Shown here: positions 1-5,005 of the stretch, one piece after another
Numbering within the stretch: the stretch's first letter is position 1
How the letters are laid out: every line of letters starts with the position of its first letter
Assembly: GCA_016880695.1 (NCBI GenBank)
Contig: JAEHCY010000373.1
Span: 1-5,005, forward strand
DNA: 5,005 nucleotides
Reading direction: 5' to 3'
From: Chromatiaceae bacterium
Lineage (GTDB): Bacteria; Pseudomonadota; Gammaproteobacteria; Chromatiales; Chromatiaceae
Translations under genes and position numbers: made by a program
The notes under the pieces: generated by a model
Database searches by the model: none
Seen by the model: only the letters and a program-made list of their open reading frames with translations
Told to the model about the DNA's origin: nothing

Positions 1-148
1 GCAGTACCGCCCCTGCTACCGCGCCGGTGAGTACCCGGAGTTCAACCGTGCCCCATCGCGGGAGGAGTACCGGTCCGCCCTGGCTGCCGCGGCGCGTCAC
101 GGCCTGCGGCGGCTCGATCGGCGGCATAGTCTGATGCCCCTTATTTGA
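1..148 (+). CDS. C-terminal end of a radical SAM protein (PflX / COG1313-like)
   Basis: Only the last 48 codons are present. They are read from base 2 in frame and end at TGA 146-148; the start is upstream of the window. The visible tail begins QYRPCYRAGEYPEFNR and continues through REEYRSAL to HGLRRLD. From knowledge of the family, a 'QYxPxYxAxxxPxxNRxxxxxEYxxAxxxAxxxGL' ending is typical of radical SAM proteins related to pyruvate formate-lyase activating enzyme (PflX, COG1313), which use a [4Fe-4S] cluster and S-adenosylmethionine. The CxxxCxxC cluster motif and core barrel lie outside the window, so catalytic competence cannot be judged. The substrate of this family is unknown to me. The next gene on the same strand starts 168 bases later, too far to assume one operon. 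Confidence 0.72.
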   Translation, partial: QYRPCYRAGEYPEFNRAPSREEYRSALAAAARHGLRRLDRRHSLMPLI

Positions 149-285
149 GCTGGGTCCAGGTGATGACCGGTACACCCTCGGCGGATCCGGTCGCGCATCC
201 GTACGATCGTTCTTGGGATCGCCGCACCCTGGCGCTTGGTCGCATTTCGGCCGGACGGGCTGGGCACGAGGCCCCAGAGGCCGGC

Positions 286-316
286 GATAATGGGAGCAAA
301 ACCTGTCCCCGTCACC
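286..316 (+). promoter_or_regulatory. Weak candidate promoter and leader before the RNase Z-like gene
   Basis: GATAAT at 286-291 matches five of six bases of a sigma70 -10 box. The best -35 partner is TGGGCA at 261-266 (four of six), with a long 19-base spacer. A transcript would begin near 298 and leave about 19 bases before ATG 317. GGGAG at 292-296 is too far from 317 to be a normal ribosome binding site. This is a weak match in a GC-rich genome and may be chance; the rest of the 149-316 gap shows nothing else I can name. Confidence 0.25.
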
Positions 317-1324
317 ATGCGCCCGACCTTTCGCCCTCAGCTCGTCAATCCGCCCTTTGGCGACCCTGGCCTCTACGTCGATTTCCTGTTCGAACGGCGA
401 GCGCTCCTGTTCGATCTCGGCGACATCCGCGCGCTTCCCCCGCGAAAGCTGCTGCGGGTCAGCCATGCGTTCGTCTCGCACACGCACATGGACCACTTCA
501 TGGGCTTCGACTGGCTGCTCCGCATCTGCCTTGGCCGGCCCGGCGCCATCGAGCTGTTCGGTCCACCGGGCATCCTGGCCCAGGTGGAGGCGAAGCTTTC
601 GGCCTACACCTGGAATCTGGTGCAGAACTACCCGGGCAACTTCACCCTGGTGGTGGGCGAGCTGCACCCCGATGGGCGTCTCGAGCGGGCACGCTTCTCC
701 TGTCGCGAGCGCTTTCGGCGTGAGCCCCTGCCACCGGTTCAAAGCCCCGACGGCTGGGTAGTGGTGGAGGAAGGCTTCCGCGTTCGCGCCACCTTTCTCG
801 ACCATGAGATTGCGGTGCTGGGTTTTGCGCTCCAGGAACCCACCCACGTCAACCTCTGGAAGAACCGGCTCCTCGAGATGGGGCTCGGGGTGGGTCCCTG
901 GCTGAAAGGGCTCAAGCATGCGGTGCTCGCCGGGGCAGGCGATGACACGCCGATCACGGCCTTGTGGAGGACCGCGGCTGGAATGGCAGAGCGCACCCTC
1001 AGCCTGGGCGAGCTAAAGCCGGCGCTGAGCATTGTGCCCGGCAGCCGTATCGTCTACGTGACGGATGTGGTCTATCACGCGGGCAACGCCCGGCGTATCG
1101 CCGATCTGGCTCAGGGCGTGGATGTGCTCTTCATCGAATCGGTGTTTCTCCACACCGATGCGGACCAGGCCGCACGCAAGTTCCACCTCACCGCCCGGCA
1201 GGCGGGACAAATCGCACGCTGGGCGGGCGCACGCGCGGTGGTCCCGTTTCACTTCTCCCCGCGCTACGCCGAGCGGGAGGCGGATCTGCGGCTGGAATTG
1301 GAGCAGGCGTTCCGCGGCGGTTAG
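317..1324 (+). CDS. RNase Z-like metallo-beta-lactamase-fold hydrolase
   Basis: A 335-residue cytoplasmic protein with the metal-ligand pattern of RNase Z/ElaC. HTHMDH gives H55, H57, D59 and H60; LDHEIAVLGF gives H163; VYVTD gives D250; PFHFSPRY gives H312. HLTARQAG at 290-297 matches the 'HST..QA' block, and MGLGVGPWLKGLK at 188-200 matches the RNase Z 'GxxxGPxxxxLKxG' block. In the family this zinc enzyme cuts the 3' trailer from precursor tRNA. The protein is slightly longer than the usual 300-310 residues, so another phosphodiester substrate is possible. I chose ATG 317 because recognisable family sequence (MRPTFRPQLVNPPFGDP) begins there. The frame stays open upstream to ATG 290 and TTG 236, and no start has a good ribosome binding site. 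The stop overlaps that of the convergent Ap4A phosphorylase gene. Confidence 0.9.
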   Translation: MRPTFRPQLVNPPFGDPGLYVDFLFERRALLFDLGDIRALPPRKLLRVSHAFVSHTHMDHFMGFDWLLRICLGRPGAIELFGPPGILAQVEAKLSAYTWNLVQNYPGNFTLVVGELHPDGRLERARFSCRERFRREPLPPVQSPDGWVVVEEGFRVRATFLDHEIAVLGFALQEPTHVNLWKNRLLEMGLGVGPWLKGLKHAVLAGAGDDTPITALWRTAAGMAERTLSLGELKPALSIVPGSRIVYVTDVVYHAGNARRIADLAQGVDVLFIESVFLHTDADQAARKFHLTARQAGQIARWAGARAVVPFHFSPRYAEREADLRLELEQAFRGG

Positions 1325-2298
1325 CCCGTCTCCGCACCGGGCTTGCTGCCACCGGTCACCGTCCGGAGCACCTGCATGGGGCCGGCGGCGCGGATTAGCT
1401 CCAACTGGGCGTGGTCCTTCACGAACAGGGAGCCGGCAAAGCCCAGGGCGTTGATCGAGATCCCCCGCCAGTGCTCGGCGGTGCGGGGGACGGCAAGCAT
1501 CCAGTCCGCGGTGACCAGCAGGTTGTAGGGGGCGGACTGGTAGGCTTGGCCGCCGCGTGGCACCGCCCCAATCCCAAGGCGGGTGAGCAGGTTGCGGTAG
1601 AGGGCGTGCATCGCCTCGGCGGCAAGCAGGGGCTCTCCGCCCATCGACACCCCGAACCGGCCGAAGGCGTGGGCGAAGGGTAGCGCGGGGCAACGGGGTC
1701 CCGCGCCGGTGAGCAGGGGCGCGATGGGTGGGCTCGGCCCCTCGCTACCGAAGTGTAGGGGGACAAGCTGCAGGTGCTTGTGGGTTTGGCTCGCTCCGGC
1801 CACTGGCCCGCCATTGTAGAAGCCCAGGCTCGGGAGCGCCGCCATGCACAGGCAGAGCGCACCGAAGTCCGCCGGGGTGAGCAGTGTTTCTTGGTGCTCG
1901 AAGTTTCGGGTGATGAGCAGGAGATGCCGCTCCAGCACATTGAACTTGTTGAGGACCGCCAAATGGGTTCGAGTGACCGGGGCAACGGTGAGCTCAGGCT
2001 CGGGGGGGAGGAAGGGATTGATCGTCGGTCGGGCGCCGGTGGCCGATCCGAGGCCCGCGGAGGCCTTGCGGCCCAGACTGGAGACGACGCGCACCAGGAA
2101 GCGCACGCCGCCATCATCCACTCTTACCTGAGCGGTCTCGATCGGCACTAATGCCCCGCAGGCCAGGGCTCGGCGGGTGCGCTCCGCGAGTGCTGCAGGG
2201 AGGCCACCGGGCGGGAGCAGACCCTCCTCGCGCAAGGGGGTATCCTCTGGCTTCAGGACCACCGGTACCGCGGCATGTGGAATGCGAGCAGCCACCAT
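1321..2298 (-). CDS. Ap4A phosphorylase / ATP adenylyltransferase (Apa2-type)
   Basis: A 325-residue protein of the Apa2 family (HIT-like fold, EC 2.7.7.53), which splits diadenosine tetraphosphate with phosphate into ATP and ADP and so keeps this stress-linked nucleotide low. The active-site motif is ASQTHKHLQ at 169-177: H173 and H175 form the HxH pair and Q177 the glutamine, with H173 the likely adenylylated histidine. Other family blocks are RFLVRVVSSLGRK (66-78), LNKFNVLERHLLLITRNFEHQ (116-136, nucleotide binding), PYNLLVTADWMLAVPR (257-272) and NALGFAGSLFVK (283-294). ATG 2298 lies directly after an in-frame TGA and has no visible ribosome binding site. The first 30 residues do not look like the family, and TTG 2235 is a credible alternative start. 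The gene lies 26 bases after the reductase stop on the same strand, so co-transcription is likely. Confidence 0.9.
   Translation of the reverse strand: MVAARIPHAAVPVVLKPEDTPLREEGLLPPGGLPAALAERTRRALACGALVPIETAQVRVDDGGVRFLVRVVSSLGRKASAGLGSATGARPTINPFLPPEPELTVAPVTRTHLAVLNKFNVLERHLLLITRNFEHQETLLTPADFGALCLCMAALPSLGFYNGGPVAGASQTHKHLQLVPLHFGSEGPSPPIAPLLTGAGPRCPALPFAHAFGRFGVSMGGEPLLAAEAMHALYRNLLTRLGIGAVPRGGQAYQSAPYNLLVTADWMLAVPRTAEHWRGISINALGFAGSLFVKDHAQLELIRAAGPMQVLRTVTGGSKPGAETG
2244..2248 (-). promoter_or_regulatory. Ribosome binding site favouring an internal TTG start of the Ap4A phosphorylase
   Basis: On the minus strand AGAGG is followed by 8 bases and then TTG at 2235-2233, in frame with the phosphorylase. 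This is much better than anything before ATG 2298. Starting here removes 21 residues of proline- and alanine-rich sequence that do not resemble the family and leaves a 304-residue protein, nearer its usual length. It is a sequence-only argument. Confidence 0.4.
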
Positions 2299-2324
2299 GT
2301 CAACGGTTCAGCGGGGTCGGCTGC

Positions 2325-3038
2325 TCACCAAGCAATCGGCTGCCCATGGCGGAAGAAGCCGCCGCTGGGGCCGTCCTCGGGGAGGGTGGCGGCCCAGACG
2401 ATCCCCTGCGCGCCTTCTTCCACCGAGAGGGTAGCCCCGGGGCCGCCCATCTGGGTCCGCACCCAGCCGGGGCAGACGGCGTTGACCTTAATCGCGGTGT
2501 GCTTGAGCTCGTCGGCCAGAATGCGGGTGAGCGCATTGAGCGCGGCCTTGGAGAGCCGGTAGCCGGGGCAACAGCCGTTCATCTCGCTGAGCTGTCCCAT
2601 ACCGGAGGAGACATTCACCACCCGGCCCTTGCCCCGCATCAGCGGGATCAGGGTCTGGCACAGGCGCAGGGGGCCCAGGGTGTTGGCTTCGAACCCGCGA
2701 CGGAGGGTGTCAAGGCGGGCGTCGAATACGCTGTCGCGCCCGGACCCCGGGGTGGGGTCGGGAAAGATGCCGGCGTTGTTCACCAGCACGTCGAGGCGGC
2801 CGAAGTGATCGCGGATGAAGTCGGTCAGGCGTTGGATCGAGGTCTCTTCGGTGACGTCCAGGGGATGGAAATGCACCTCGAGTCCCTGTTGGCGCAGGGT
2901 CTCTGCGGACATCAGTCCCTCCTGCTCGCGGCGCCCCGTAAGGACCAGGGTGTACCCCTTCAGCGCGAGCTGGCGGCAGGTCTCCAGCCCCAAGCCACGG
3001 TAGGCGCCAGTGACAATGGCGATGGGTTGTTCTGACAT
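2325..3038 (-). CDS. Short-chain dehydrogenase/reductase, carbonyl reductase-like
   Basis: A 237-residue classical short-chain dehydrogenase/reductase, a soluble NAD(P)H-dependent Rossmann-fold oxidoreductase. In order: TGAYRGLG (10-17, dinucleotide binding), TGRR at 34-37, LDVT (60-63), NNAG (87-90), N119, catalytic Ser in VSSG (S144/S145), YRLSK (Y160, K164) and CPGWVRTQMGG near the substrate loop. R36/R37 after the second strand hint at NADP(H). The CPGWVxTxMGG and DGPSGGFFR endings resemble the carbonyl-reductase-like SDRs of plants and bacteria; the substrate cannot be told from sequence. ATG 3038 is supported by a Shine-Dalgarno GGGAG (minus strand, 3052-3048) nine bases upstream. The frame is open further upstream, but that part is antisense to the phosphatidyltransferase gene. 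It is the first gene of a probable two-gene transcript with the Ap4A phosphorylase. Confidence 0.93.
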   Translation of the reverse strand: MSEQPIAIVTGAYRGLGLETCRQLALKGYTLVLTGRREQEGLMSAETLRQQGLEVHFHPLDVTEETSIQRLTDFIRDHFGRLDVLVNNAGIFPDPTPGSGRDSVFDARLDTLRRGFEANTLGPLRLCQTLIPLMRGKGRVVNVSSGMGQLSEMNGCCPGYRLSKAALNALTRILADELKHTAIKVNAVCPGWVRTQMGGPGATLSVEEGAQGIVWAATLPEDGPSGGFFRHGQPIAW

Positions 3039-3061
3039 CTGTACTTGCTCCCGATAGTGCC

Positions 3062-3097
3062 CGACATCAGTATGCCGCTTGGCAAGGGGCCTGTCAG
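3062..3097 (-). promoter_or_regulatory. Predicted sigma70-type promoter for the reductase / Ap4A phosphorylase transcript
   Basis: Read leftward, CTGACA at 3097-3092 (five of six bases of TTGACA), a 17-base spacer and CATACT at 3074-3069 (four of six of TATAAT) form a promoter. The start would be near 3062, leaving a leader of about 24 bases that carries the GGGAG ribosome binding site of the reductase. Spacing and position are good. It overlaps the opposing promoter at 3079-3108. Confidence 0.55.
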
Positions 3098-3115
3098 TCC
3101 GGTATACCTCTACGG
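3079..3115 (+). promoter_or_regulatory. Predicted sigma70-type promoter for the phosphatidyltransferase gene
   Basis: TTGGCA at 3079-3084 (five of six of TTGACA) is followed by an 18-base spacer and TATACC at 3103-3108 (four of six of TATAAT). The start would fall near 3115. That places TTG 3045 upstream of the transcript and leaves almost no leader for ATG 3117, which supports ATG 3165 as the real start with about 50 bases of leader. Confidence 0.5.
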
Positions 3116-3164
3116 CATGTCCGATGAGCCTGATCCGCTTCCCCTTCGAGCGACGGCAACCAGT

Positions 3165-3743
3165 ATGTCTTCGATTGCCCATCTGTTGACCGCTTCGCGG
3201 CTGATTCTGCTCCTGCCGATCCTGTACTTGCTCGCGGAGGGCGGCAGCCCGCAGGCCCATTGGCTGGCCTTCGGGCTGTTTGTCGCCGCCGGGGCGACCG
3301 ATGTTCTCGATGGCTGGGTAGCGCGCCGCTCGGGTTGCGCGAGCAGCCTCGGTACCTTCTTCGACCCCCTGGCAGACAAGATCTTCGCCAATGTCCTGTT
3401 GGTGTTCCTGGCCTTTCACCATCCCTCCTGGGTTCCGCTGTGGGTGGTGCTGGTGCTGCTGGCGCGGGAATTCGCGGTCCAGGGTTTTCGCAGCATGACG
3501 CCCTGTCTCGGGGTGGTGATTGGCACCGGGCGGATCAGCAAGCTGAAGCTGGTGTTTCAACTGGTCGCCACCGGTACGGCGCTGGCGGGTTTGGGCTGGG
3601 AGGGCGCGGCGCCGCTCTTGCAGCCCGCCACCTGGGTGGCCCTCGGTCTGGCGGTGGCCACAGGGCTCTGGTCCATGGTCACCCTGTTCTGGAACAACGC
3701 CGATCTGTGGCGCCGTGCGCCTCTGGAGATGGAGCAGCGTTAG
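3165..3743 (+). CDS. CDP-alcohol phosphatidyltransferase, PgsA-like
   Basis: A 192-residue inner-membrane protein with the full family signature D46-x2-D49-G50-x2-A53-R54-x8-G63-x3-D67-x3-D71, whose aspartates bind the divalent metal and the CDP group. About six hydrophobic segments are visible (roughly 12-24, 31-45, 73-85, 90-102, 125-142, 148-170). PgsA makes phosphatidylglycerol phosphate from CDP-diacylglycerol and glycerol-3-phosphate. A different acceptor alcohol cannot be excluded, since the signature is shared by the whole superfamily. The length fits PgsA. I chose ATG 3165 because MSSIAHLLTASRL resembles the normal PgsA N-terminus; upstream in-frame starts (ATG 3117, TTG 3045) add polar, family-unlike sequence. 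No strong ribosome binding site precedes any of them. The uvrC neighbour common for housekeeping pgsA in gammaproteobacteria is not seen, so this may be a paralogue. Confidence 0.88.
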   Translation: MSSIAHLLTASRLILLLPILYLLAEGGSPQAHWLAFGLFVAAGATDVLDGWVARRSGCASSLGTFFDPLADKIFANVLLVFLAFHHPSWVPLWVVLVLLAREFAVQGFRSMTPCLGVVIGTGRISKLKLVFQLVATGTALAGLGWEGAAPLLQPATWVALGLAVATGLWSMVTLFWNNADLWRRAPLEMEQR

Positions 3744-3755
3744 CGGGGACTGGAT

Positions 3756-3776
3756 GGGCGATTGCAACAATCGCCC
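3756..3776 (+). terminator. Hairpin just after the phosphatidyltransferase stop
   Basis: GGGCGATTG at 3756-3764 pairs perfectly with CAATCGCCC at 3768-3776 around a 3-base CAA loop, 13 bases after the stop codon. No T-run follows (CCTGTGC), so it is not a standard intrinsic terminator. It may instead protect the mRNA 3' end or act with Rho. Confidence 0.4.
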
Positions 3777-3891
3777 CCTGTGCGATGGGCGCTGTGGCGA
3801 ATCCGCGCGGCCGCTTCAATGCTGCGGCGAGATGATCCCCGCCCTGATGGCGAACTTGACGAGCCCCGGCAGATCTGGGGTCTCCACTTGT

Positions 3892-3918
3892 TGCGGCCTG
3901 GCAAGGCCGCGTTATCTT
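3892..3918 (+). terminator. Candidate intrinsic terminator for the phosphatidyltransferase transcript
   Basis: GCGGCCT at 3893-3899 pairs with AGGCCGC at 3904-3910 around a GGCA loop, with a possible T-G wobble below. The stem is followed by GTTATCTT, a broken T-rich tail. The stem is strong and the tail mediocre. It lies about 150 bases past the stop codon, so it would be a backup, or it could end an unannotated small RNA. Confidence 0.4.
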
Positions 3919-4070
3919 GCAGGTGCAAAGCCTGCCCAGGTAGCCGTTAGCCACGGGCCTAGAATCGAGACTTGCAGTCGGGCTGGCAACGGGTCGATTG
4001 ATGCGTAGTCACGGGAGGATGCGAGGTGCAAGGGTAACAGGTGATGCTGACCTTGAAGGTGTAGAGCTCC

Positions 4071-4095
4071 AAAAAGACCGACGTTGGGATCGGCC
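4071..4095 (-). terminator. Candidate intrinsic terminator for the leftward GlsB / SH3 transcript
   Basis: On the minus strand GGCCGA (4095-4090) pairs with TCGGTC (4081-4076), including one G-T wobble, around an 8-base loop. TTTTT (4075-4071) follows at once. The stem is short but the T-run sits exactly where an intrinsic terminator needs it. It is about 90 bases past the last possible stop of the SH3 frame. Confidence 0.45.
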
Positions 4096-4184
4096 GATGG
4101 CTTAAATGGGCCAGCGGCAACAGCTCTGCGTGTGTCATGGCGAGTGCGCAGCGGCCCGCCCAGAGTCTCAGGCCGTATCGAGCC

Positions 4185-4748
4185 TCACATTGAGATAGCG
4201 CGGTAACCAGGGAGGTCCGGCCGTCGGTGCCGAAGGATCGGCGCACCCTCGGACAAGCGTAGAAAGCGAGGAAGAGGGCGGAGGCTGTCGGAAGTCGAGC
4301 CACCCATAGGAGCGCGGATCTGCGGTAATGCGCAGGGAGCAAGGGGTGGCGGTCTGGGATAACGAGTCGAGGAGACATGGCCTGACGCCAGATAACGGCC
4401 GGCCACCCAGCCGGTGACGCCCCGGTACTCCACCTTGCACCAGCGGGGATTCTCCCGTTGGCGCTCCGCCTGCTCCGCGGGCGGCAGCTCGGTGAATTCC
4501 CGGAAGCTGAGGCCGCCCTGGCAGCCCAGGTTGCGGATGCACCTGCCTCCGGGCGGGATCTCCCTGACCTTGCGCGCCTGTGGGCTCGGCTCGGCGCGCA
4601 TGTTCAGCACGTCGTCCTTGGCCACACCGCCCGCCAGTTAGAAGTCCGGGCCGTCGGCCTCCGCCACAGCGGACCCCGAACCGAGCGCCATCGCCAGGCC
4701 CAGGATGGGACCGAGGGGCCAGCCGACCCGCGAATGCCCCCGGACCAC
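4185..4748 (-). pseudogene. Secreted SH3-domain protein interrupted by an in-frame TAA
   Basis: Reading from GTG 4748, the first 36 codons give a Sec-like signal peptide: basic start (VVRGHSRV), hydrophobic core (WPLGPILGLAMAL) and a cleavage site near SAVA-EA. Next come ADGPDF and a TAA at 4640-4638. The same frame then continues as GVAKDDVLNMRAEPSP, the opening of a bacterial SH3 (SH3b) domain, with CIRNLGCQGGLSF and NPRWCKVEYRGVTGWVAGRY. Family resemblance ends near 4380, but the frame stays open for about 60 more residues to TGA 4187-4185. Intact relatives keep signal and domain in one frame, so either this is a nonsense mutation (a TAC or TGG changed to TAA would do) or a sequencing error. 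GTG 4625 could start a cytoplasmic remnant. SH3b domains usually bind cell wall in the periplasm. The gene starts six bases after the GlsB/YeaQ stop and is probably co-transcribed with it. Confidence 0.72.
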
Positions 4749-4754
4749 CGCCGT

Positions 4755-5005
4755 TCAGCCCTTCTTCACCAGGCCGACGAGGAACAACAGCAGGGCCGCC
4801 CCTATAACGGCGGTGATGAAGGGCCCGAAGGTGCCGCCGATGGAGAGGCCGAGCAGCTTGAACAGGAACCCGCCGACGACGGCGCCGAGGATCCCGACCA
4901 GGAAGTTGCCGAGCAGGCCAAAGCCACCGCCCCGCATCAACAGACCCGCGAGCCAGCCCGCGAGGGCACCGATGACGAAGAAAACCAACAGACTTTGCAG
5001 ATCCA
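4755..5005 (-). CDS. GlsB/YeaQ/YmgE-family small membrane protein
   Basis: A very hydrophobic protein of about 83 residues with the family pattern: GALAGWLAGLLMRGGGFGLLGN, then GILGAVVGGFLF and a third segment (FITAVIGAALLLFLVGL) ending in VKKG. Three membrane helices are expected in the inner membrane. The family (transglycosylase-associated protein) is linked to stress responses, but its biochemical role is not established. A TTG at 4988 is in frame, but upstream codons give DLQSL, and relatives commonly start MDLQSLL. The last two bases of the window read TG on this strand, so the start codon's first base is at 5006, one base outside. The 5' end is therefore cut by one base and its promoter is not visible. 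GAAGG-like bases at the end of this gene may serve as ribosome binding site for the SH3 gene downstream. Confidence 0.88.
   Translation of the reverse strand, partial: DLQSLLVFFVIGALAGWLAGLLMRGGGFGLLGNFLVGILGAVVGGFLFKLLGLSIGGTFGPFITAVIGAALLLFLVGLVKKG

Larger units (their letters stand above)
3744..4184. other. Gene-free stretch with several hairpins
   Basis: I find no supportable gene in these roughly 440 bases. Open frames on both strands lack a ribosome binding site, family motifs or a consistent codon pattern, and several overlap each other. Three hairpins are listed separately (3756-3776, 3892-3918, 4071-4095). A smaller repeat pair, GCAGG at 3919-3923 and CCTGC near 3931, follows the second one. 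No tRNA T-arm or known structured RNA pattern was recognised. Part of this stretch is the 3' flank of the leftward SH3 gene. Confidence 0.5.

Noticed and set aside
145..723. 192-residue plus-strand open frame
   Set aside because: It overlaps the start and metal-binding motif region of the RNase Z-like gene in another frame and shows no domain.
1013..1693. 226-residue minus-strand open frame bridging the convergent genes
   Set aside because: It overlaps two real genes in other frames and is an arginine/proline-rich translation with no motif.
2151..3035. 294-residue plus-strand open frame
   Set aside because: It lies antisense to the reductase and phosphorylase genes, which have full catalytic motifs. 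Its glycine/alanine-rich composition is a GC-driven shadow.
3039..3770. Upstream extension of the reductase frame to 3770 on the minus strand
   Set aside because: It is antisense to the well-supported phosphatidyltransferase gene, is rich in Gln/Arg/Gly without family motifs, and the SDR fold begins naturally at ATG 3038 with a good ribosome binding site.
3807..3814. Palindrome GCGGCCGC
   Set aside because: An 8-base GC palindrome (a NotI site) is expected by chance in DNA this GC-rich, and nothing else is arranged around it.
3715..4008. 97-residue plus-strand open frame with many cysteines
   Set aside because: It starts inside the phosphatidyltransferase gene, crosses two hairpins, and the cysteines do not form a recognisable metal-binding pattern.
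3940..4020. Possible tRNA-like segment (CTCGATTCT on the minus strand)
   Set aside because: No GTTCRANYC-type T-arm, acceptor stem or anticodon stem could be assembled around it.
3959..4378. 139-residue minus-strand open frame starting inside the SH3 tail
   Set aside because: It has no ribosome binding site or recognised domain, spans the candidate terminator at 4071-4095, and competes with other equally open frames in the same stretch.
1..5005. Defence system, mobile element or CRISPR array
   Set aside because: No spaced direct repeats, terminal inverted repeats, transposase, integrase, nuclease-helicase or toxin-antitoxin pair was seen. The genes are ordinary metabolic and envelope functions.

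Overview
The window is GC-rich (clearly above 60% by eye in the coding parts) and densely packed with ordinary bacterial genes. Several genes look gammaproteobacterial: a COG1313-type radical SAM tail, an RNase Z-like hydrolase, a PgsA-like enzyme and a periplasmic SH3 protein next to a GlsB/YeaQ protein. A purple-sulfur or Ectothiorhodospira-type relative would fit, but that is a guess from protein flavour, not from a marker gene. I see no transposase, integrase, CRISPR array, rRNA or confident tRNA.

Left part (1-2327). The window opens inside the last 48 codons of a radical SAM protein. A 168-base gap follows, then a complete RNase Z-like metallo-beta-lactamase-fold hydrolase (317-1324, +). 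It converges on an Ap4A phosphorylase gene (1321-2298, -), and the two stop codons interlock in the four bases TTAG. The phosphorylase gene sits 26 bases downstream of a short-chain dehydrogenase/reductase gene (2325-3038, -). These two probably form one transcript.

Middle (3039-3743). A CDP-alcohol phosphatidyltransferase (PgsA-like, +) is divergent from the reductase. The gap between them holds two plausible sigma70-type promoters on opposite strands that overlap. The position of the rightward promoter helps to choose the start of the phosphatidyltransferase at 3165.

Right part (3744-5005). About 440 bases from 3744 to 4184 hold no gene I can support, but do hold three hairpins: two that may end the rightward transcript and one with a T5 tail that could end the leftward one. 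A leftward pair follows: a GlsB/YeaQ-type small membrane protein, whose start codon lies one base beyond the window edge, and six bases after its stop a secreted SH3-domain protein. The SH3 reading frame is interrupted by a TAA between its signal peptide and its domain, so it appears broken as given.

The genes cover RNA 3'-end processing, dinucleotide turnover, a redox enzyme, phospholipid synthesis and envelope stress. They do not form one obvious pathway. I found no convincing new biological system here. The best leads are the in-frame stop in the SH3 gene, the shared divergent promoter region and the unexplained 440-base region.
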